64,000 nt of DNA from Lunularia cruciata (GCA_948567375.1 OX419759.1:54960593-55024592); one strand, 5' to 3'; shown: positions 24,491 to 36,230, numbered from the stretch's first letter. Notes: generated by a model from the sequence alone, not told the origin. Translations and numbers: made by a program.

Positions 24491-25182
24491 TGTGAGCCGG
24501 CCTGTTTCTCACTCAGGATGAACCTCTGATGGCTATTATGGTAGCGCACCATGGACTCAGAAGGCAAAAAACCCGGAGTCCATCATACTCTTCCAAGGCT
24601 AACACTCCAAGACTCAAGACATTGCTCACTAGAGAACTCAATGAGAGAGAGATAGTTGCAAATGAAAGGATGATGAGTACCTCCTCACCCCTTGTTTATA
24701 TACTTGTGAAATAGTTACGTAGCAAAGTTACTAATTACCTTAGTAACTCAAGTTACTAGACTAAAAGTCAAGTAAAGTCAAAAAGTAGAAAGGAATATCC
24801 ATTCACATGGGCATATTCCCCTAAGCATGTGGTCCTATCTTGACCCAACCACTAAGTCAAGGATTCCTTCACATGGGCTATCCTTGGACTAAAGAAGAAT
24901 CCAAAACAAAAAGGCTTGCGGGCCCAAGAGTTCTCAACTCTTTCCTCAAAGCCAAACACCTAGGAATAATACCAAGTCAACACACTAAAATCCAAAATAG
25001 TGGTGCTCATCTTTTCTACTTCCTCTAAAGTAAGGTCTCCTCTATCCTAGCTATGACTAACTTTAGCTAACCATGACTAATATAGAACCATCCTTTATCT
25101 CTATATAAATGATATCTCTTAAGTACTTGTAATACCAAGTTAAATATCACAATACCACACACATTCACATATGGGTGTTACA
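24491..25182 (-). repeat. 3' LTR of element C (692 bp)
   Basis: Plus-strand reading starts TGTGAGCCGG and ends GGTGTTACA, i.e. TG...CA on the element strand. Nearly identical to 31624-32321. Confidence 0.96.
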
Positions 25183-25193
25183 TTTACCCCCGG
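25183..25193 (-). other. Polypurine tract of element C
   Basis: The minus-strand reading CCGGGGGTAAA abuts the 3' LTR; the same tract is found in element A at 139. Confidence 0.85.
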
Positions 25194-25230
25194 ACTAAGT
25201 TTTCACTTTGTCCTCAAAGTGAAGGTCTCT

Positions 25231-28200
25231 CTACCTTCTATGGTACATCTTCAGCTTATCATGGTTGATTCTATCAAAGTGTCTTCCTCCCAACTCCTTG
25301 AGATCATAGGTGTAATTGCCCCACACCTTCTCCACTATGAAAGGTCCAAAGTACTTAGGCAAAAACTTCTTTTTCACTCTCTTGAATCGAATGGAATCAA
25401 ACAACATTACCCAGTCACCTTCTTTGAAAGTCTCCACCTTCCTCTTGCCTTGCCTCTTGTCATAGCTCTCTTTTTGTTTCCTTTGGGCTTGCTCCACTCG
25501 AACCATAGCAACTGCTCTTGCCTCTTCCAACTCCATGAGTTGATCCTTCCTTGACTTCTCTGCATCACCTCCTTGCGCTTTCTTCAATCTCCTATGAATA
25601 CTTTGGAAGGTAGGAAGATCAAAGTGAATAGGTAAGGTAGATTCAATACCATACACCAATTGAAATGGAGAATATCCAATGGAAGTCTTCATGGTTGTCC
25701 TATACTCCCACAAAACTGCATGAATCCTCTTATCCCAATGATGTTTAGCCCCCTCCATTTCTGCATCTTTGGCCAACATCATGCACAAGGTCTGATTGGT
25801 TCTCTCTGCCAAGCCATTGGAATTTGGCTTATAGGATGTAGTTACTCTATGTGTGATAGAGAAATGTCGTAGCATGGCTGTAGTAATGCTTCTTGTAAAC
25901 TCTCCTCCTCTATCAGAAACCAACTCCAAAGGGCATCCAAACCTAGTGATAATGCATTCATAAAGAAATCTACCCACTTCATCTTCATTCTTGTCCCTCA
26001 ATGGTCTAGCCTCAACCCACTTGGTAAGGTAATCAGTAACTACCACAATGTACCGATTGTTCCTTGGGGTTCTATTGAGAGGTCCTACAAAATCAATTCC
26101 CCACTTCTCAAAAGGTCCTAGCAATGGAATTGATCTAAGTGGTGGAGTGGATGTAGACTTTCTAGCAAAAGCTTGACAAACATGACAAGTTTTGCAATAA
26201 TCAAGATAATCCTTGAAAATCCCTCTCCAATGGTAACCTGCATCTAGAATCTTGAAAGCAGTCACCTTTCCTGCAAAGTGTCCTCCACATACTAAACCTT
26301 CATGAAACTCCTTTATGAGTAGGATAGACTCTTCCTTGCCCACTGCTCTTTGAAGTAGACCATGTGCTCCTTGGTGAAAAATAATATCCTCCACCATTGT
26401 GTAAGGTCTAGATCTTGTTGCAAGGGCCTTCCTCTCCCTAGCATGCATCCCTTCTGGATAGTTACCTCTTGTCACAAAATCCACAATCTCCTTGTACTCC
26501 ATTGGAACCTCTTGAGTGACTGAGATTGTCATGAGCTCCTCATCCGGGAAGGAATCATCCACTGGCTCATCTCCATCATGATCATAGGCTCTAGATAACA
26601 AATCAGCATTTGCATGTTTCTTTTCTGGCCTATCCTCAATGGTGTAGTCATACTCAGACAAGAGTATCATCCACCTTGCTAGTCTCCCTTCAACATTAGG
26701 CTTGTTGAAGATGTACTTCAAAGCCTTGTGATCCGTGACAATGGTGGCTTTCCCTCCAATCAAGTAGTGTCTAAACTTCTTGAGACCAAAGATCACTGCC
26801 AACCCTTCTCTCTCCGTGAGAGAGTAGTTCTTCTCTGCTGAAACCATTTGCCTACTAGCATAAGCTATTGGATGATCATGCCCATCTTGGTCTAATTGAC
26901 TAAGAGTGCATCCTATAGCTACATTAGAAGCATCAATATAGAGGATGAAAGGGTTACTCCAATCAGGTTTAGCAAGAATTGGAGCTGCAACAAGGGATTG
27001 CTTGAGCTCCTCAAAACCTTTGAGAGCCTCCTTGTCCTCCAAAATCACCATGTAATCTACACCCTTCTTCATGTAGATGGTCAATGCATAAGCTTTATTG
27101 GAAAATGAGAAGATAAACCTCATATAGTATCCAACCATCCCCAAGAATTGGTGTAACTTTGTCAAGCTTGAAGGGAATGGAAGGTCTGAGATTTTCCTCA
27201 CCTTCTCAAGATCAACTGCTATTCCATCCTTGGAGATGATGTGCCCCAAAAGTAGACCTTCTTCACATCCAAAAATGCACTTCTCTGGGTTGAGTGATGC
27301 ATTTGCCTCATCCAAGCGTTGCAAGACTTTGATTAGGTGCTCAAGTGCTCCTCCTTGCTCCCATAGACACAAAAGTCATCAATGAAGTCTCTCACAAATT
27401 TCCCAATGAAAGGTTCAAATACCTTGTTCATGAACCGTTGGAATGTGGCTGGAGCATTGCAAAGCCCAAAAGGCATGACCTTGAAAGCGTAAGTTCCCCA
27501 AGGTGTGGTGAATGTGGTGAGTTGTTGATGCTCTGGTGCAATCTTGATTTGGTTGTATCCACTATAACCATCTCCAAAACTGTACCTCTCATGACTTGCA
27601 ACCTCCTCCAAGATCTCATCAATGAACGGCAATGGGTAGTAGTCCTTCTTGGTAACAACATTGAGCTTCTTGTAATCCACACATACCCGAAGCTTGCCAT
27701 TCTTTTTCTTCACAATGACAATTGGAGACACCCATTTTGAATTCTCCACCTCAAAGATAAATCCAACCTCCTTGAGCTTATCAATCTCCTCCTTCACAAC
27801 CAAAGATATTGGTGGGCTAATGTGACATTGCTTTTGGCGGATTGGTCTTGCATGTGACTCCACCTCTATCTTGTGCTCTTCCAAGGTGACTTCCTTCAAA
27901 TCCTTGTAACTAAAAGCAAACACATGGATGAACTTGCGGAAAATATCCTCAAATCTCACCTTCTCCTCCTTGGTAACATTTGGGCCATACTTGAGGGTAG
28001 CTAACCTTCTCTCTACCTCCTCAAGTGTCAATGGTGATTTGTCTGGGTCCTTCAAAACCTCTGGCTTAGGTGCAAAATCCATAGCACACAAGAGATACAC
28101 ATCTAAATCAGATTCAGATTCATCCTCCTCCGTGGAAGTCTCTTCCTCCATGCTTGTGTTCACACCTGAAGCTCCTTCTTCAGAATCTAATTCCCAATAA

Positions 28201-28630
28201 TCAGAAGATGGTGTATCTGAATGTGAAGTGTTGGTGGTGTTAGTCACAGGAACAGTGACTCTATGGTTTGATGGCCCAATCCTCAAGTGCCCTTTGTGCC
28301 ATCGATCAGTTGTGCGTGCTGCTCTCAACCATGGCCTCCCAAGAAGTAAGTCATAGCTTGAATCCTTCAAGACTTGGAAAGTCATGAGATTTTGAACTCC
28401 CATAACTGAAACTACCACCTTATCCATCACTCCTACTGGTCAAACTTGTTGCTTGTTTACCATGCTCACCACAAATGTTGAAGGTCTTGAGGGTATCATA
28501 CCCAACTTCTTCATCAACCTTTCTGACATGGCATTCACTGTTGATCCTCCATCAACCAATGCATCCTTGATGTTGTGACCATTCACTCTCACATCAATCT
28601 TGGAGGCATATTCACAAGCCTCCCATGGTG
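25231..28630 (-). pseudogene. Element C pol: protease, RT, RNase H, integrase (nearly whole)
   Basis: The protease active-site region reads DALVDGGSTVNAMS. The RT has VCVDYKKLN, GYSGYNQIKIAP, MPFGLCNAPATFQRFM and a catalytic box in the form FIDDF. RNase H has TEREGLAVIF and VTDHKALKYI. Integrase has an HH-CC zinc-binding N-terminus (near GGHFAGKVTAFKILDAGYHW and CKTCHVCQ) and a core with VVTDYLTKWVE, SDRGGEFT and the C-terminal FVEKVWGNYTYDLKEL-like module. These wordings match the Tat/Athila side of Gypsy, which lacks the chromodomain. The region is long and mostly open, with very few breaks. Confidence 0.92.
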
Positions 28631-28639
28631 CTGGCTTGG

Positions 28640-30054
28640 CATCCACGACCCCCATTGATATTGAAACTTTTGCTTTCTTCTTCTTCTTGCTCCTTGTAGA
28701 ACTCAAACCACCTCTAAGCTCCTTTCTCAAGGTAGGGTTCAAAGCAATCAATTGGCCTATTGTGATGTTAGCCTTGTGACTACCAACATCCTCCAACACA
28801 TTGTAGTTCCATTGTTGCTTTGAAATCAAGAAATCCTCCATCCCCAACTTCTTCCTTGGAGTCTTTGTTGTTGATGTTGTTGAGGTGCGAGTGCTCCTAG
28901 TAGACATAGGAGTATCCTTGCTTGAAGTGAATCCTTGAAAAGAGTGAACATCCTCTGCAAAACGAGCTCTTTTCTTCTCTTGTGCCAAAAGCTCCAAATT
29001 AAGACCCTTGGGGTTTGATTACTCTCCCTTCTCATACTTGCTCTCAACCACATCTATGGATACTATCCCCTTACCTTTGTTGGGATTAGGAGCCACTTGG
29101 GTTTCACTACCTCCCTCTTTCCCTCTATTGGCTCCCTCATAACCCTTCCTCCATGGTAAGTGGAATTTGGGCAATTCCTTTGTATATGGCCTCTTCCTCC
29201 ACAACCAAAACAATTTATATCATTGAAATTGTTGGCTGGTTGGCCTCCTCTATATGGATAGTTTCCATAACTCCTAGGCCCTCTCCCTACATTCTGATCC
29301 ACCTCTCTCTTCTCCCATAGTTGCACCACATTGATCTTGAGATCCGCAAGTTGTTCTGTGATGGTTTGGAGTGGATCTTTTGGTGGATGTGCAAGAACTG
29401 GAGCAACTACTACTTGTGGTGCAACCCTTGTCACCAAAGTATCAGAAGTTCCACCATACTTGTAGCCTTGAGGAGGATGCACAACCTCCTTCACCACCAA
29501 ATCACTCTCATCCCCTTCCAAACTCTCCTCCATACGAATTGCGATCTTGATAGCTTCAACCTTGGAAGAAAGTTTCTCATATCTCACCTTGCTTCTAATT
29601 TGTGGTCTCAACCCTCCCACAAAATTCTTGGTGAGCATGGCCCCTATGCCAATCATTGTAGTCTCCACATCTCCCCACCCTTCCTCAACACTATGCAAAA
29701 TCTGGACTCCAACTTTTCCACTCTTTCCACATAGACTCTCACTTTCTCTCCATCTCTTTGCTTGAGAAATGTAACCTCACTCATCAATCTCTCATAACTC
29801 TTATCAGGAAGAAAGTTCTCAATGAGTGTTGAAGTCAACGTCTCCCAAGACTCCTCTTCTCCATCTCTCCTCTCTCTCTTTTGGTATTCTGACTCATACC
29901 ATGTAAGTGCTGCATCCTCAAAGAAATCTGGTAATAATGAGGCCCACTCATTCTTCCTCCTCTCATTGTTTCCTATGCAAGCTCTCTTGAAGTCTCTCAC
30001 AAAGGCCTCCACATCTTCTCCATCCTTGCCAAAGAAAACCGGAAGTTTTCCCAT
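28640..30054 (-). pseudogene. Element C gag with CCHC zinc knuckle (few breaks)
   Basis: Gag core at the N-terminus reads MGKLPVFFGKDGEDVEAF with WYESEYQKR further on. A second half carries a Gly/Asn-rich linker and the knuckle CFGCGGRGHIQRNC. It ends in a Lys/Ser/Thr-rich tail leading into protease. Position is directly upstream of pol on the same strand. Confidence 0.85.
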
Positions 30055-30326
30055 CTTAACCCCTCACTATCTTTCTTTTCTCTCAATTTTCGTTCCTTTC
30101 TTTTCTTTTCTCTCACTCTATTACTAATAGAGTATATACATGACTAACACCATCTGAGAATAATCCACTCTAGGGAACACAAAAGGTTCAGGTTGCTCCA
30201 AAATTTCTATAGTAACATCAAATCCTAGAGTGCATATTAATATAACTCTCATGGATAGTTTATCCATGAGTTGAAAGATTATCTCCATCACTAATCTTGA
30301 GAACTAGCTGATGAAGGTGATAGTAT

Positions 30327-30764
30327 TTATGTAGCTATACTAAGACTCTCTCCAAGATCCTTCACCAAAGTTTCCAAAAGTGCTTTTACTCCACTACACT
30401 CATGTCCTTTTGGAAGTCCTTCCACTCCACAAACCTCACACAACTCCTTGGTCTTAGGTCTTCTCCCTCCCAATCTAGGTGAAGAAGGTCCAACATGCAA
30501 ACCCAAGTCAAGTAAGCCTCTCCTTTCCCTCAATCTCTTGCTCTCAAAGGTCAATGGACATGAACTTTCCTTATGTCCCTTCTCTCCACACATAAAGCAC
30601 TTAGACTCACTCTTTCCTCCAAGTGGTGTAGGTTTCTGGATCCTCTCAACGTTCTCTTTAAATTCTATTGTAAACTCTCTTTTCCTCAAATCCACCCCTA
30701 CAATCACCTCAAACCCTTGGGGAACCTTGCATAATCTCAATTTCCACTCTTGATGACCCTCCAT
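30327..30764 (-). CDS. Extra zinc-knuckle frame upstream of gag (element C copy)
   Basis: 145 codons in the same orientation as gag, about 270 bp upstream of it and inside what is normally untranslated leader. It carries the knuckle CFMCGEKGHKESSC at about residues 53-66, then a basic ESKRLRERR stretch, then CEVCGVEGLPKGHEC, which could be a second Cys/His site. The element A copy (5216-5665) is similar along its whole length and keeps the first knuckle. Start could be the Met at 30764 or further upstream. Role unknown; RNA or DNA binding is the natural guess. Confidence 0.68.
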   Translation of the reverse strand: MEGHQEWKLRLCKVPQGFEVIVGVDLRKREFTIEFKENVERIQKPTPLGGKSESKCFMCGEKGHKESSCPLTFESKRLRERRGLLDLGLHVGPSSPRLGGRRPKTKELCEVCGVEGLPKGHECSGVKALLETLVKDLGESLSIAT

Positions 30765-31148
30765 GTTCCCAAGATGAATCTAAACACTCAAACATGCTTT
30801 TTGTTGATCTCAAACTCCTCATGCATGAGATCTCCACTCTGCAGAATTGACCCTTCCTCACAATGTCACTCAAATCTCCTTACCAATATATCACAGTCCT
30901 ATGAAATTTGGCATACTTGATCACAACTCTAGGTTGTCCCTCCTTGCAAAATTTTAGATCTTTTCATTGAGCCATTTGGCCTAGACACCTTTCTATTCAG
31001 CACACAAATTTCAGATTTGGTCTAAAAACCACCCCCCTCACTTCAAAAACTCATAACGCCCTGCGCAAAAACGATTTCTCTCTCAATTGTTTGGCAACAG
31101 ATAGGATACATTGAACTGAATTTTGTAGGAAATTTTCAGGACAATTCA

Positions 31149-31382
31149 CTAAAAATTGAAGAAATGGCAGACTCTGTACAATTTTCCAAAGAGCATGCAG
31201 TTGCGTGAACACTTTACCCTATCAACTTTCAAAAATTCTAGCCTAGTGCGCATAGTAGCTCTCATAATAATTTCAAGTATGCTAACTGAAAGATAACCCA
31301 AGCTATCATCTGTAGAAATTTCAAGTCCAGATCTCAAACTTGAGATTTTGCCCAAAATCACCTTAATCCCCAAAATCTGCAA
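31149..31382 (-). other. Short open frame in element C leader with counterpart in A
   Basis: A frame of 77 codons with the wording LEISTDDSLGYLSVSILEII. The A copy at 6058-6288 keeps a recognisably similar translation (LEISTHDILGYPSVSILEII). It may be coding or may simply reflect young DNA similarity. No domain recognised. Confidence 0.35.
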
Positions 31383-31411
31383 TCCACCTCACACAATCTC
31401 TCTAATTCCTA

Positions 31412-31582
31412 TCATGTATACAAGATGTACAAAATCACCTCAAAGACATCATAATGAACTACAGGGTATACAAATGGATCTTGGTTCTCTAACATAAGTT
31501 CAGCCCTCTCCTCTCCTAATGTTCTCTCCAAGTGAGCTCTCATAGCCTCCTTCTGCCTAATGTAGAATTGAACGCGGAACAT
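31412..31582 (-). CDS. Leader frame of element C (56 codons from the internal Met)
   Basis: It starts MFRVQF just after the primer site and ends YILYT before the stop. The frame stays open upstream to 31645, giving 77 codons if an LTR-internal Met were used. It has G at about position 23 and PFVYPV at about 36-41. The pattern and spacing agree with the leader frames of B (14260-14481) and D (41449-41664). No known domain; function unknown. Confidence 0.6.
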   Translation of the reverse strand: MFRVQFYIRQKEAMRAHLERTLGEERAELMLENQDPFVYPVVHYDVFEVILYILYT

Positions 31583-31601
31583 TATCTTGCCTTCTAGAGA
31601 G

Positions 31602-31619
31602 GTCCCGGCAACGGAACCA
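31602..31619 (-). other. Primer-binding site, tRNA-Asp-like (element C)
   Basis: The minus strand reads TGGTTCCGTTGCCGGGAC four bases after the LTR. It closely resembles the TGGCGCCGTTGCCGGGGA site of Tat/Athila/Ogre elements, which is complementary to tRNA-Asp. The two differing bases after TGG leave the exact tRNA uncertain. Confidence 0.7.
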
Positions 31620-31623
31620 AAAA

Positions 31624-32321
31624 TGTGAGCCGGCCTGTCTTTCACTCAGGATGAACCTCTGATGGCTATTATGGTAGCGCACCATGGACTCAGAAGGCAA
31701 AAAACCCGGAGTCCATCATACTCTTCCAAGGCTAACACTCCAAGACTCAAGACATTGCTCACTAGAGAACTCAATGAGAGAGAGATAGTTGCAAATGAAA
31801 GGATGATGAGTACCTCCTCACCCCTTGTTTATATACTTGTGAAATAGTTACGTAGCAAAGTTACTAATTACCGTAGTAACTCAAGTTACTAGACTAAAAG
31901 TCAAGTAAAGTCAAAAAGTAGAAAGGAATATCCATTCACATGGGCATATTCCCCTAAGCATGTGGTCCTATCTTAACCCAACCACTAAGTCAAGGATTCC
32001 TTCCTTCCTTCATGGGCTATCCTTGGACTAAAGAAGAATCCAAAACAAAAAGGCTTGCGGGCCCAAGAGTTCTCAACTCTTTCCTCAAAGCCAAACACCT
32101 AGGAATAATACCAAGTCAACACACTAAAATCCAAAATAGTGGTGCTCATCTTTTCCACTTCCTCTAAAGTAAGGTCCCCTCTATCCTAGCTATGACTAAC
32201 TTTAGCTAACCATGACTAATATAGAACCATCCTTTATCTCTATATAAATGATATCTCTTAAGTACTTGTAATACCAAGTTAAATATCACAATACCACACA
32301 CATGCACATATGGGTGTTACA
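31624..32321 (-). repeat. 5' LTR of element C (698 bp)
   Basis: TG...CA termini; about 1% different from 24491-25182, apart from a short CCTT-type expansion. Confidence 0.96.
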
Positions 32322-32325
32322 GAAC
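32322..32325. repeat. Target-site duplication of element C (right copy, GAAC)
   Basis: Matches 24487-24490. Confidence 0.75.
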
Positions 32326-35200
32326 AACATAACACTACAAATGCTTCCTTTAAATAGTAGAGCAATCAAAAGTTATCCAACAAAAATACCATTCTACAAC
32401 AACTTTACCAACTTACAAATCCAAAATGGAGAACCAGTTCTTCATATCTCAAACAAGCATCTTCATATCTCAAAACTATTTCTTTTTTGATCCAATGTCA
32501 AACTCAACTTTGGGTTCCAAACCCGACGATTTTCCTATCACTAACCCTTCTTTGGGTCTCTTTAATACTACTCCTACATCCACTACTTCTACCATCTCTT
32601 TACTCTAAACTACAATTAAACTCATGGGTAGCCTATCTACTTCTTTATCTTCTAACCCATACTTCTCTAATGCTTTAGATAACTAATCTGAATAAACCTT
32701 CACTCCTTCTTCTATGACTTCAGACTTCTTCTTCTCCTTCGTCTCACTACAAGTTCTATCTGAATCTTATCTTACTAAATCTTATCTTAGACTTTCATTA
32801 TCTCCTACCTCTAACATCTTTCTATCAACTTGATCCCTCAAACAAATCAAAAGATTGTTCAACTCAATGTCCTTTGCCTTCCTTTTCCCAGTTTCCTACA
32901 TAAGCAACTTCAATTTGTGTAGTCTTGCTTCCTTCAATTTAACCTTGGCTTTAGTATTGAGCATCACTTTCAACTCCTTCACTATTGCTCCTTGATTCTT
33001 CATTCCGCAATATAAACTCTTCTTTTGCTCCTGAGGCTTCTTCCTTCGACTTCGTTTCTCCTTTCAATTCTTCCTCCAAAGTCAATTTCTTCACTTCTAT
33101 TGGTGTGGGCTTTGGATTGAGTCTTCATAGCTTTTGGGGCTGCATTGGTATAATTTGTCCTTTGGGTCTACTTCTCTTCCTTGGCATGGGAGTATCCACT
33201 GCAACTATCTTCTCCTTTCCACTCCTTTGGTAATAATCATCACCTTCATGAATCCGCTCAATGTAATATCATTCATCCCCATCTGCTTCTTTTTGTAAAT
33301 CAAGGTGAAAGTAGGACACCATATGTCATCTTTCCTCCAAGCTCAGTAGGTTTAGCCTAAAGTAGAAGTGGGCTATGAAGGGTACAAAGTAGTGAGGCGG
33401 CATATCCATTCTCCAATTGGTGATCATCTACCCAACTCGTTGGTGCAAACAATTTGCCTAGTCCACCGCCTCTCCTACAAATATCTAATGGAAGAACACT
33501 GCCTACTGCATCATTATATAGGTGGCTTTCTTTGACTTGAACATAGCCATCATCATGTCACAATCCCTCTTCACACTGGATCCTTGTAGCTATCTACCTT
33601 GTACTCATTCTTGGTGCGAGGTCTACTAAATGAATTCCTCACCTTGGTAGTTTCTTTCAAAGCATCACACTTTTGATAGAAGGTGACACCTCCTACCTCT
33701 CCTACTTCTCTTCCCAGGACTTACCTCCAATCCAACTCAGTCCATCAAGCCGGATTTCCTCTCTTCCCTTCATGCTTGGGCCAGACCTTGCAATTGCTGG
33801 AAGTGAATTTTTGCCAAGAACCTTGGAAAACTCAAATTCTAGTTCTAGGTTAGAAATATGATGCAAAGTCTTGACAAGACTTCAATCCTTACCACTACAT
33901 CTAATCAAAAAATTGCAAGACCCCTCACCGCACTATGCTTATTTACTTTCACGTCCATCATGTGCTTCTTCACTCTTTGCTTATGAAAGATCAAACCCCC
34001 AAGACTCTAACCCACTCCTCTTGCATACTCATAGTTTGCATTCCTTTGGGTCACCTTTGAATAGGGACATGATAGCATCTAGACATTTGCAGCACTTCTG
34101 CCTCTAAATCTCAATTTTTTAGTCCTTTCCTGATTGGTCATTCTTCAATCGCTTCTCCATGTTACCCACCAATTTTGTGAGTTTTTTTCTTGTCACTTTC
34201 AAGAACATCTTTGTCTCAAGGTAGTCACTTTCTTCCCAAATACCTTCTTGATTGGCGGAACCCAAGGAAAGGTTGTTACAGGTTCTTTGGATCAGGTTGC
34301 ACCCCCCGATACAAAGTCCAATGTCCTTGTCTTTGTATTTCTATCTTTCTGACCCGAGTCCTTTTGACTTTGACCCAAGGTTGACTTTGGGTTTATGTCA
34401 AATACATGATTCCTCATGTTTCTTCCCTATTTAGCACTACTTTGGCTTTATCAATGCACTTCTTCTTTGAAACTCAAAAAAACAAAAGCATGTAGGTACT
34501 AGGGTTTAGGGAAAAGTGCTAAAAATGTCCAAGTGGAGACATCTATGGGAACCACAGATGTCACCACTTGGCTATTATTAGCCTTTTTTCCCTAATGGAC
34601 ATTATTCCTTCCAAATCATGGCGGCACTTTGTGCCATTGATATATTGCCTCTAGGATTCATAGGTTATTGAGAAGAGATTAAGAAACCTCCCAAGAGGAG
34701 TACATCATTAAGACCTAGGCCTTGGCTATGCAGATTCTAGAGTCTTCATAGCTCCACACCCTACATCTAGAGCATCATTACCTTCATTGATCCTTGATGT
34801 TAGGTTAGGTAGGGTAGTATAGGTGGGCAGCCTAGGTGCTCTTGCCCTCTCAAATAGTGATCTCCTCCTTTGAGACTTTATCATATCTATAGATCCCACA
34901 TCCACCTTCCTCTAAGGACCTTTCTTTGTTCCTCCATGATTATAAGCCAAATGAGGAGTTATAGTTGACAAATTCAACTTTGCCCATGCCCTCTCCTCAT
35001 TTATCAATGGATAGGCCATATGGGATAGTTTTTTAGCACCTTTGGGATCACCTCTCCCAAATGCTCCAAATTTTTCTTCTCTTTGCATTCTATTAGTGCA
35101 TTGTCTCTTAGAGCAGCTCATTTATTTGGAGCCTCTCATCTCCTTGCTCCTACAATGAAGACCTAAGATGTGTGCTCCATTCCTATTGGTGATTTTTAAT
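32326..35200 (-). other. Decayed Lys/Glu-rich coding debris and unassigned DNA
   Basis: The plus strand is pyrimidine-rich. Read on the minus strand, about 32480-33660 gives long Lys/Glu/Leu-rich stretches such as NQGAIVKELKVMLNTKAK and KRKAKDIELNNLLICLRDQ, which look like coiled coil and resemble in style the debris at 17.2-19.8 kb. Frames are broken. The part from 34640 to 35200 on the plus strand may be the decayed upstream end of the reverse transcriptase that begins clearly at 35.2 kb. No protein family was recognised for the rest. Confidence 0.4.
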
Positions 35201-35207
35201 TTTTCAT

Positions 35208-35788
35208 TTGGTATCTTGCACTAGTTACTTACAATTGTATTCTTCTTTTCCTTCCTTCTTGTCTCCCCATCAGTTTATTGTGCCTACTCCAAGAGGCTTT
35301 GAGATAGTTATTACAATCATTCGAGCATCCTTGGATATTCATCTAGATTGGGTGGTCGTCCAAGTTGATGTCTCCAATGCATTTAATACCATCTCTCATG
35401 CAACATTATTTTGCACTATTTGCTCAACTATAGATCAAATTTTCTCATTGATCCCCTTTGTCAATACTTTCTATTGTATCAAGACATCTCTATTGAACAG
35501 ATACCATACTATTATAGGAGAGTTTGTATAGCTTAGACCAGCCAAGAGCACACAATAGGAGGATCTATTGGAAGGGCCTCTATTTTCTTTTGTGCATTAG
35601 ATAGCTTTAGGACAAGTTTTTGTGGCTTTCACGTCTTGTCTTTTCCCATCCATCTCTAATGACACTCCTATTGTGGGCCCTTTAGAGGATGTACTAAGCG
35701 TGGTGATTGCTTTCACACTCAGCCTAGTAGCCTTGGATTCACAAGTCTAGACTTGTATATGCAAGGTCTAAAGTCCATGCACAATCCT
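35208..35788 (+). pseudogene. Non-LTR-type reverse transcriptase remnant, part 1
   Basis: Forward strand. The frame includes FEIVITIIRASLDIHLDWVV followed by QVDVSNAFNTISHATLF, the first catalytic RT block (D-x-x-x-A-F). Further on, EGPLFSFVH corresponds to the Q-G-D-P-L-x-x-P-L-F block typical of non-LTR RTs. PSISNDTPIVGPLEDV sits where A-D-D-T is expected, so the catalytic pair looks degraded. Stop codons interrupt it. It is cut at 35788 by element D and resumes at 42096. From memory it resembles RTs found in multiple copies in green algae and non-flowering plants. Confidence 0.6.
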
Positions 35789-35793
35789 CACTT
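35789..35793. repeat. Target-site duplication of element D (left copy, CACTT)
   Basis: Compares with CACTC at 42096-42100; four of five bases agree. Confidence 0.65.
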
Positions 35794-36216
35794 TGTAAAA
35801 GACCAAAACCTAGGAGAGAAATAGGAGAATGGAACCTCACATTGGGACACTTGAATGAGTGAAAACTCCAAATGCCTAGCATGAGCTTCGGCCTTGGTAT
35901 TTATAGGTAGCATACAAGACCCTTGAAGCTTCTCAAGAAGCTTCCTTGAGCCGCTTTCTTGGAGTGCAAGCCAAGTTAACTAGGAAGCTTCTCAAGAAGC
36001 TTCCTTCTAGAAGCCGCCTACTTGGCGTGCAAGCTAAGCTAGTTAGAAGCTTCTAGAAGCTTCCTTCTAGAAGCTACCTACTTAAGGTGCAAGTTAACTA
36101 GTTGGGAAGCTTCCCAAGAAGCTTCTTAGATGCTTCTAGAATATTCTAGGTTATTTTGTCTTATTATCTACTTCATAAGCTTGACTAACTTTGTCGCTAA
36201 ACTCCATATTGTTGCA
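35794..36216 (-). repeat. 3' LTR of element D (423 bp), heat-shock-element array
   Basis: TG...CA ends. It contains eight GAAGCTTC units plus other GAA/TTC pairs between 35925 and 36150, and a TATAAATA box on the minus strand at 35898-35905. See the separate regulatory entry. Confidence 0.93.
35925..36150 (-). promoter_or_regulatory. Heat-shock-element cluster upstream of TATA in element D 3' LTR
   Basis: Alternating nGAAn/nTTCn units are dense here. Perfect runs are GAAGCTTCTAGAAGCTTC at 36046-36063 (four units in strict 5-bp phase) and TTCTAGAATATTC at 36134-36146 (three units). Eight GAAGCTTC palindromes lie in total within 226 bp. On the element strand the cluster ends about 20 bp before TATAAATA (35905-35898). 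Phased GAA/TTC inverted units are the binding sites of heat-shock factors. Activity is inferred. Confidence 0.75.
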
Positions 36217-36230
36217 TATTCCCCCGCCGC
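36217..36230 (-). other. Polypurine tract of element D
   Basis: The minus strand reads GCGGCGGGGGAATA immediately before the 3' LTR. Confidence 0.8.

Larger units (their letters stand above)
24491..32321 (-). mobile_element. Element C: Ty3/Gypsy (Tat/Athila-like), nearly whole, young
   Basis: A 7.83-kb reverse-strand element with both LTRs (24491-25182 and 31624-32321), matching 4-bp target duplications, a tRNA-Asp-like primer site and a polypurine tract. Coding parts from right to left: leader frame (31412-31582), extra zinc-knuckle frame (30327-30764), gag (about 28640-30054), protease (about 28300-28630), RT (about 27100-28000), RNase H (about 26600-27000) and integrase (about 25230-26300). 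There is no chromodomain. The LTRs differ at about seven positions plus one small indel, about 1%. That corresponds to roughly 0.4 million years at the grass rate of 1.3e-8, and longer at slower rates. Coding is largely open with only a few breaks. Confidence 0.95.

Noticed and set aside
27345-28200. Forward-strand frames of 90-131 codons inside element C
   Set aside because: They are shadows of the reverse-strand RT region.
36000-36150. AAGCTT palindromes as restriction-site or CRISPR-like repeats
   Set aside because: The units follow the GAA/TTC phase of heat-shock elements and lie in LTRs upstream of TATA, which explains them better.
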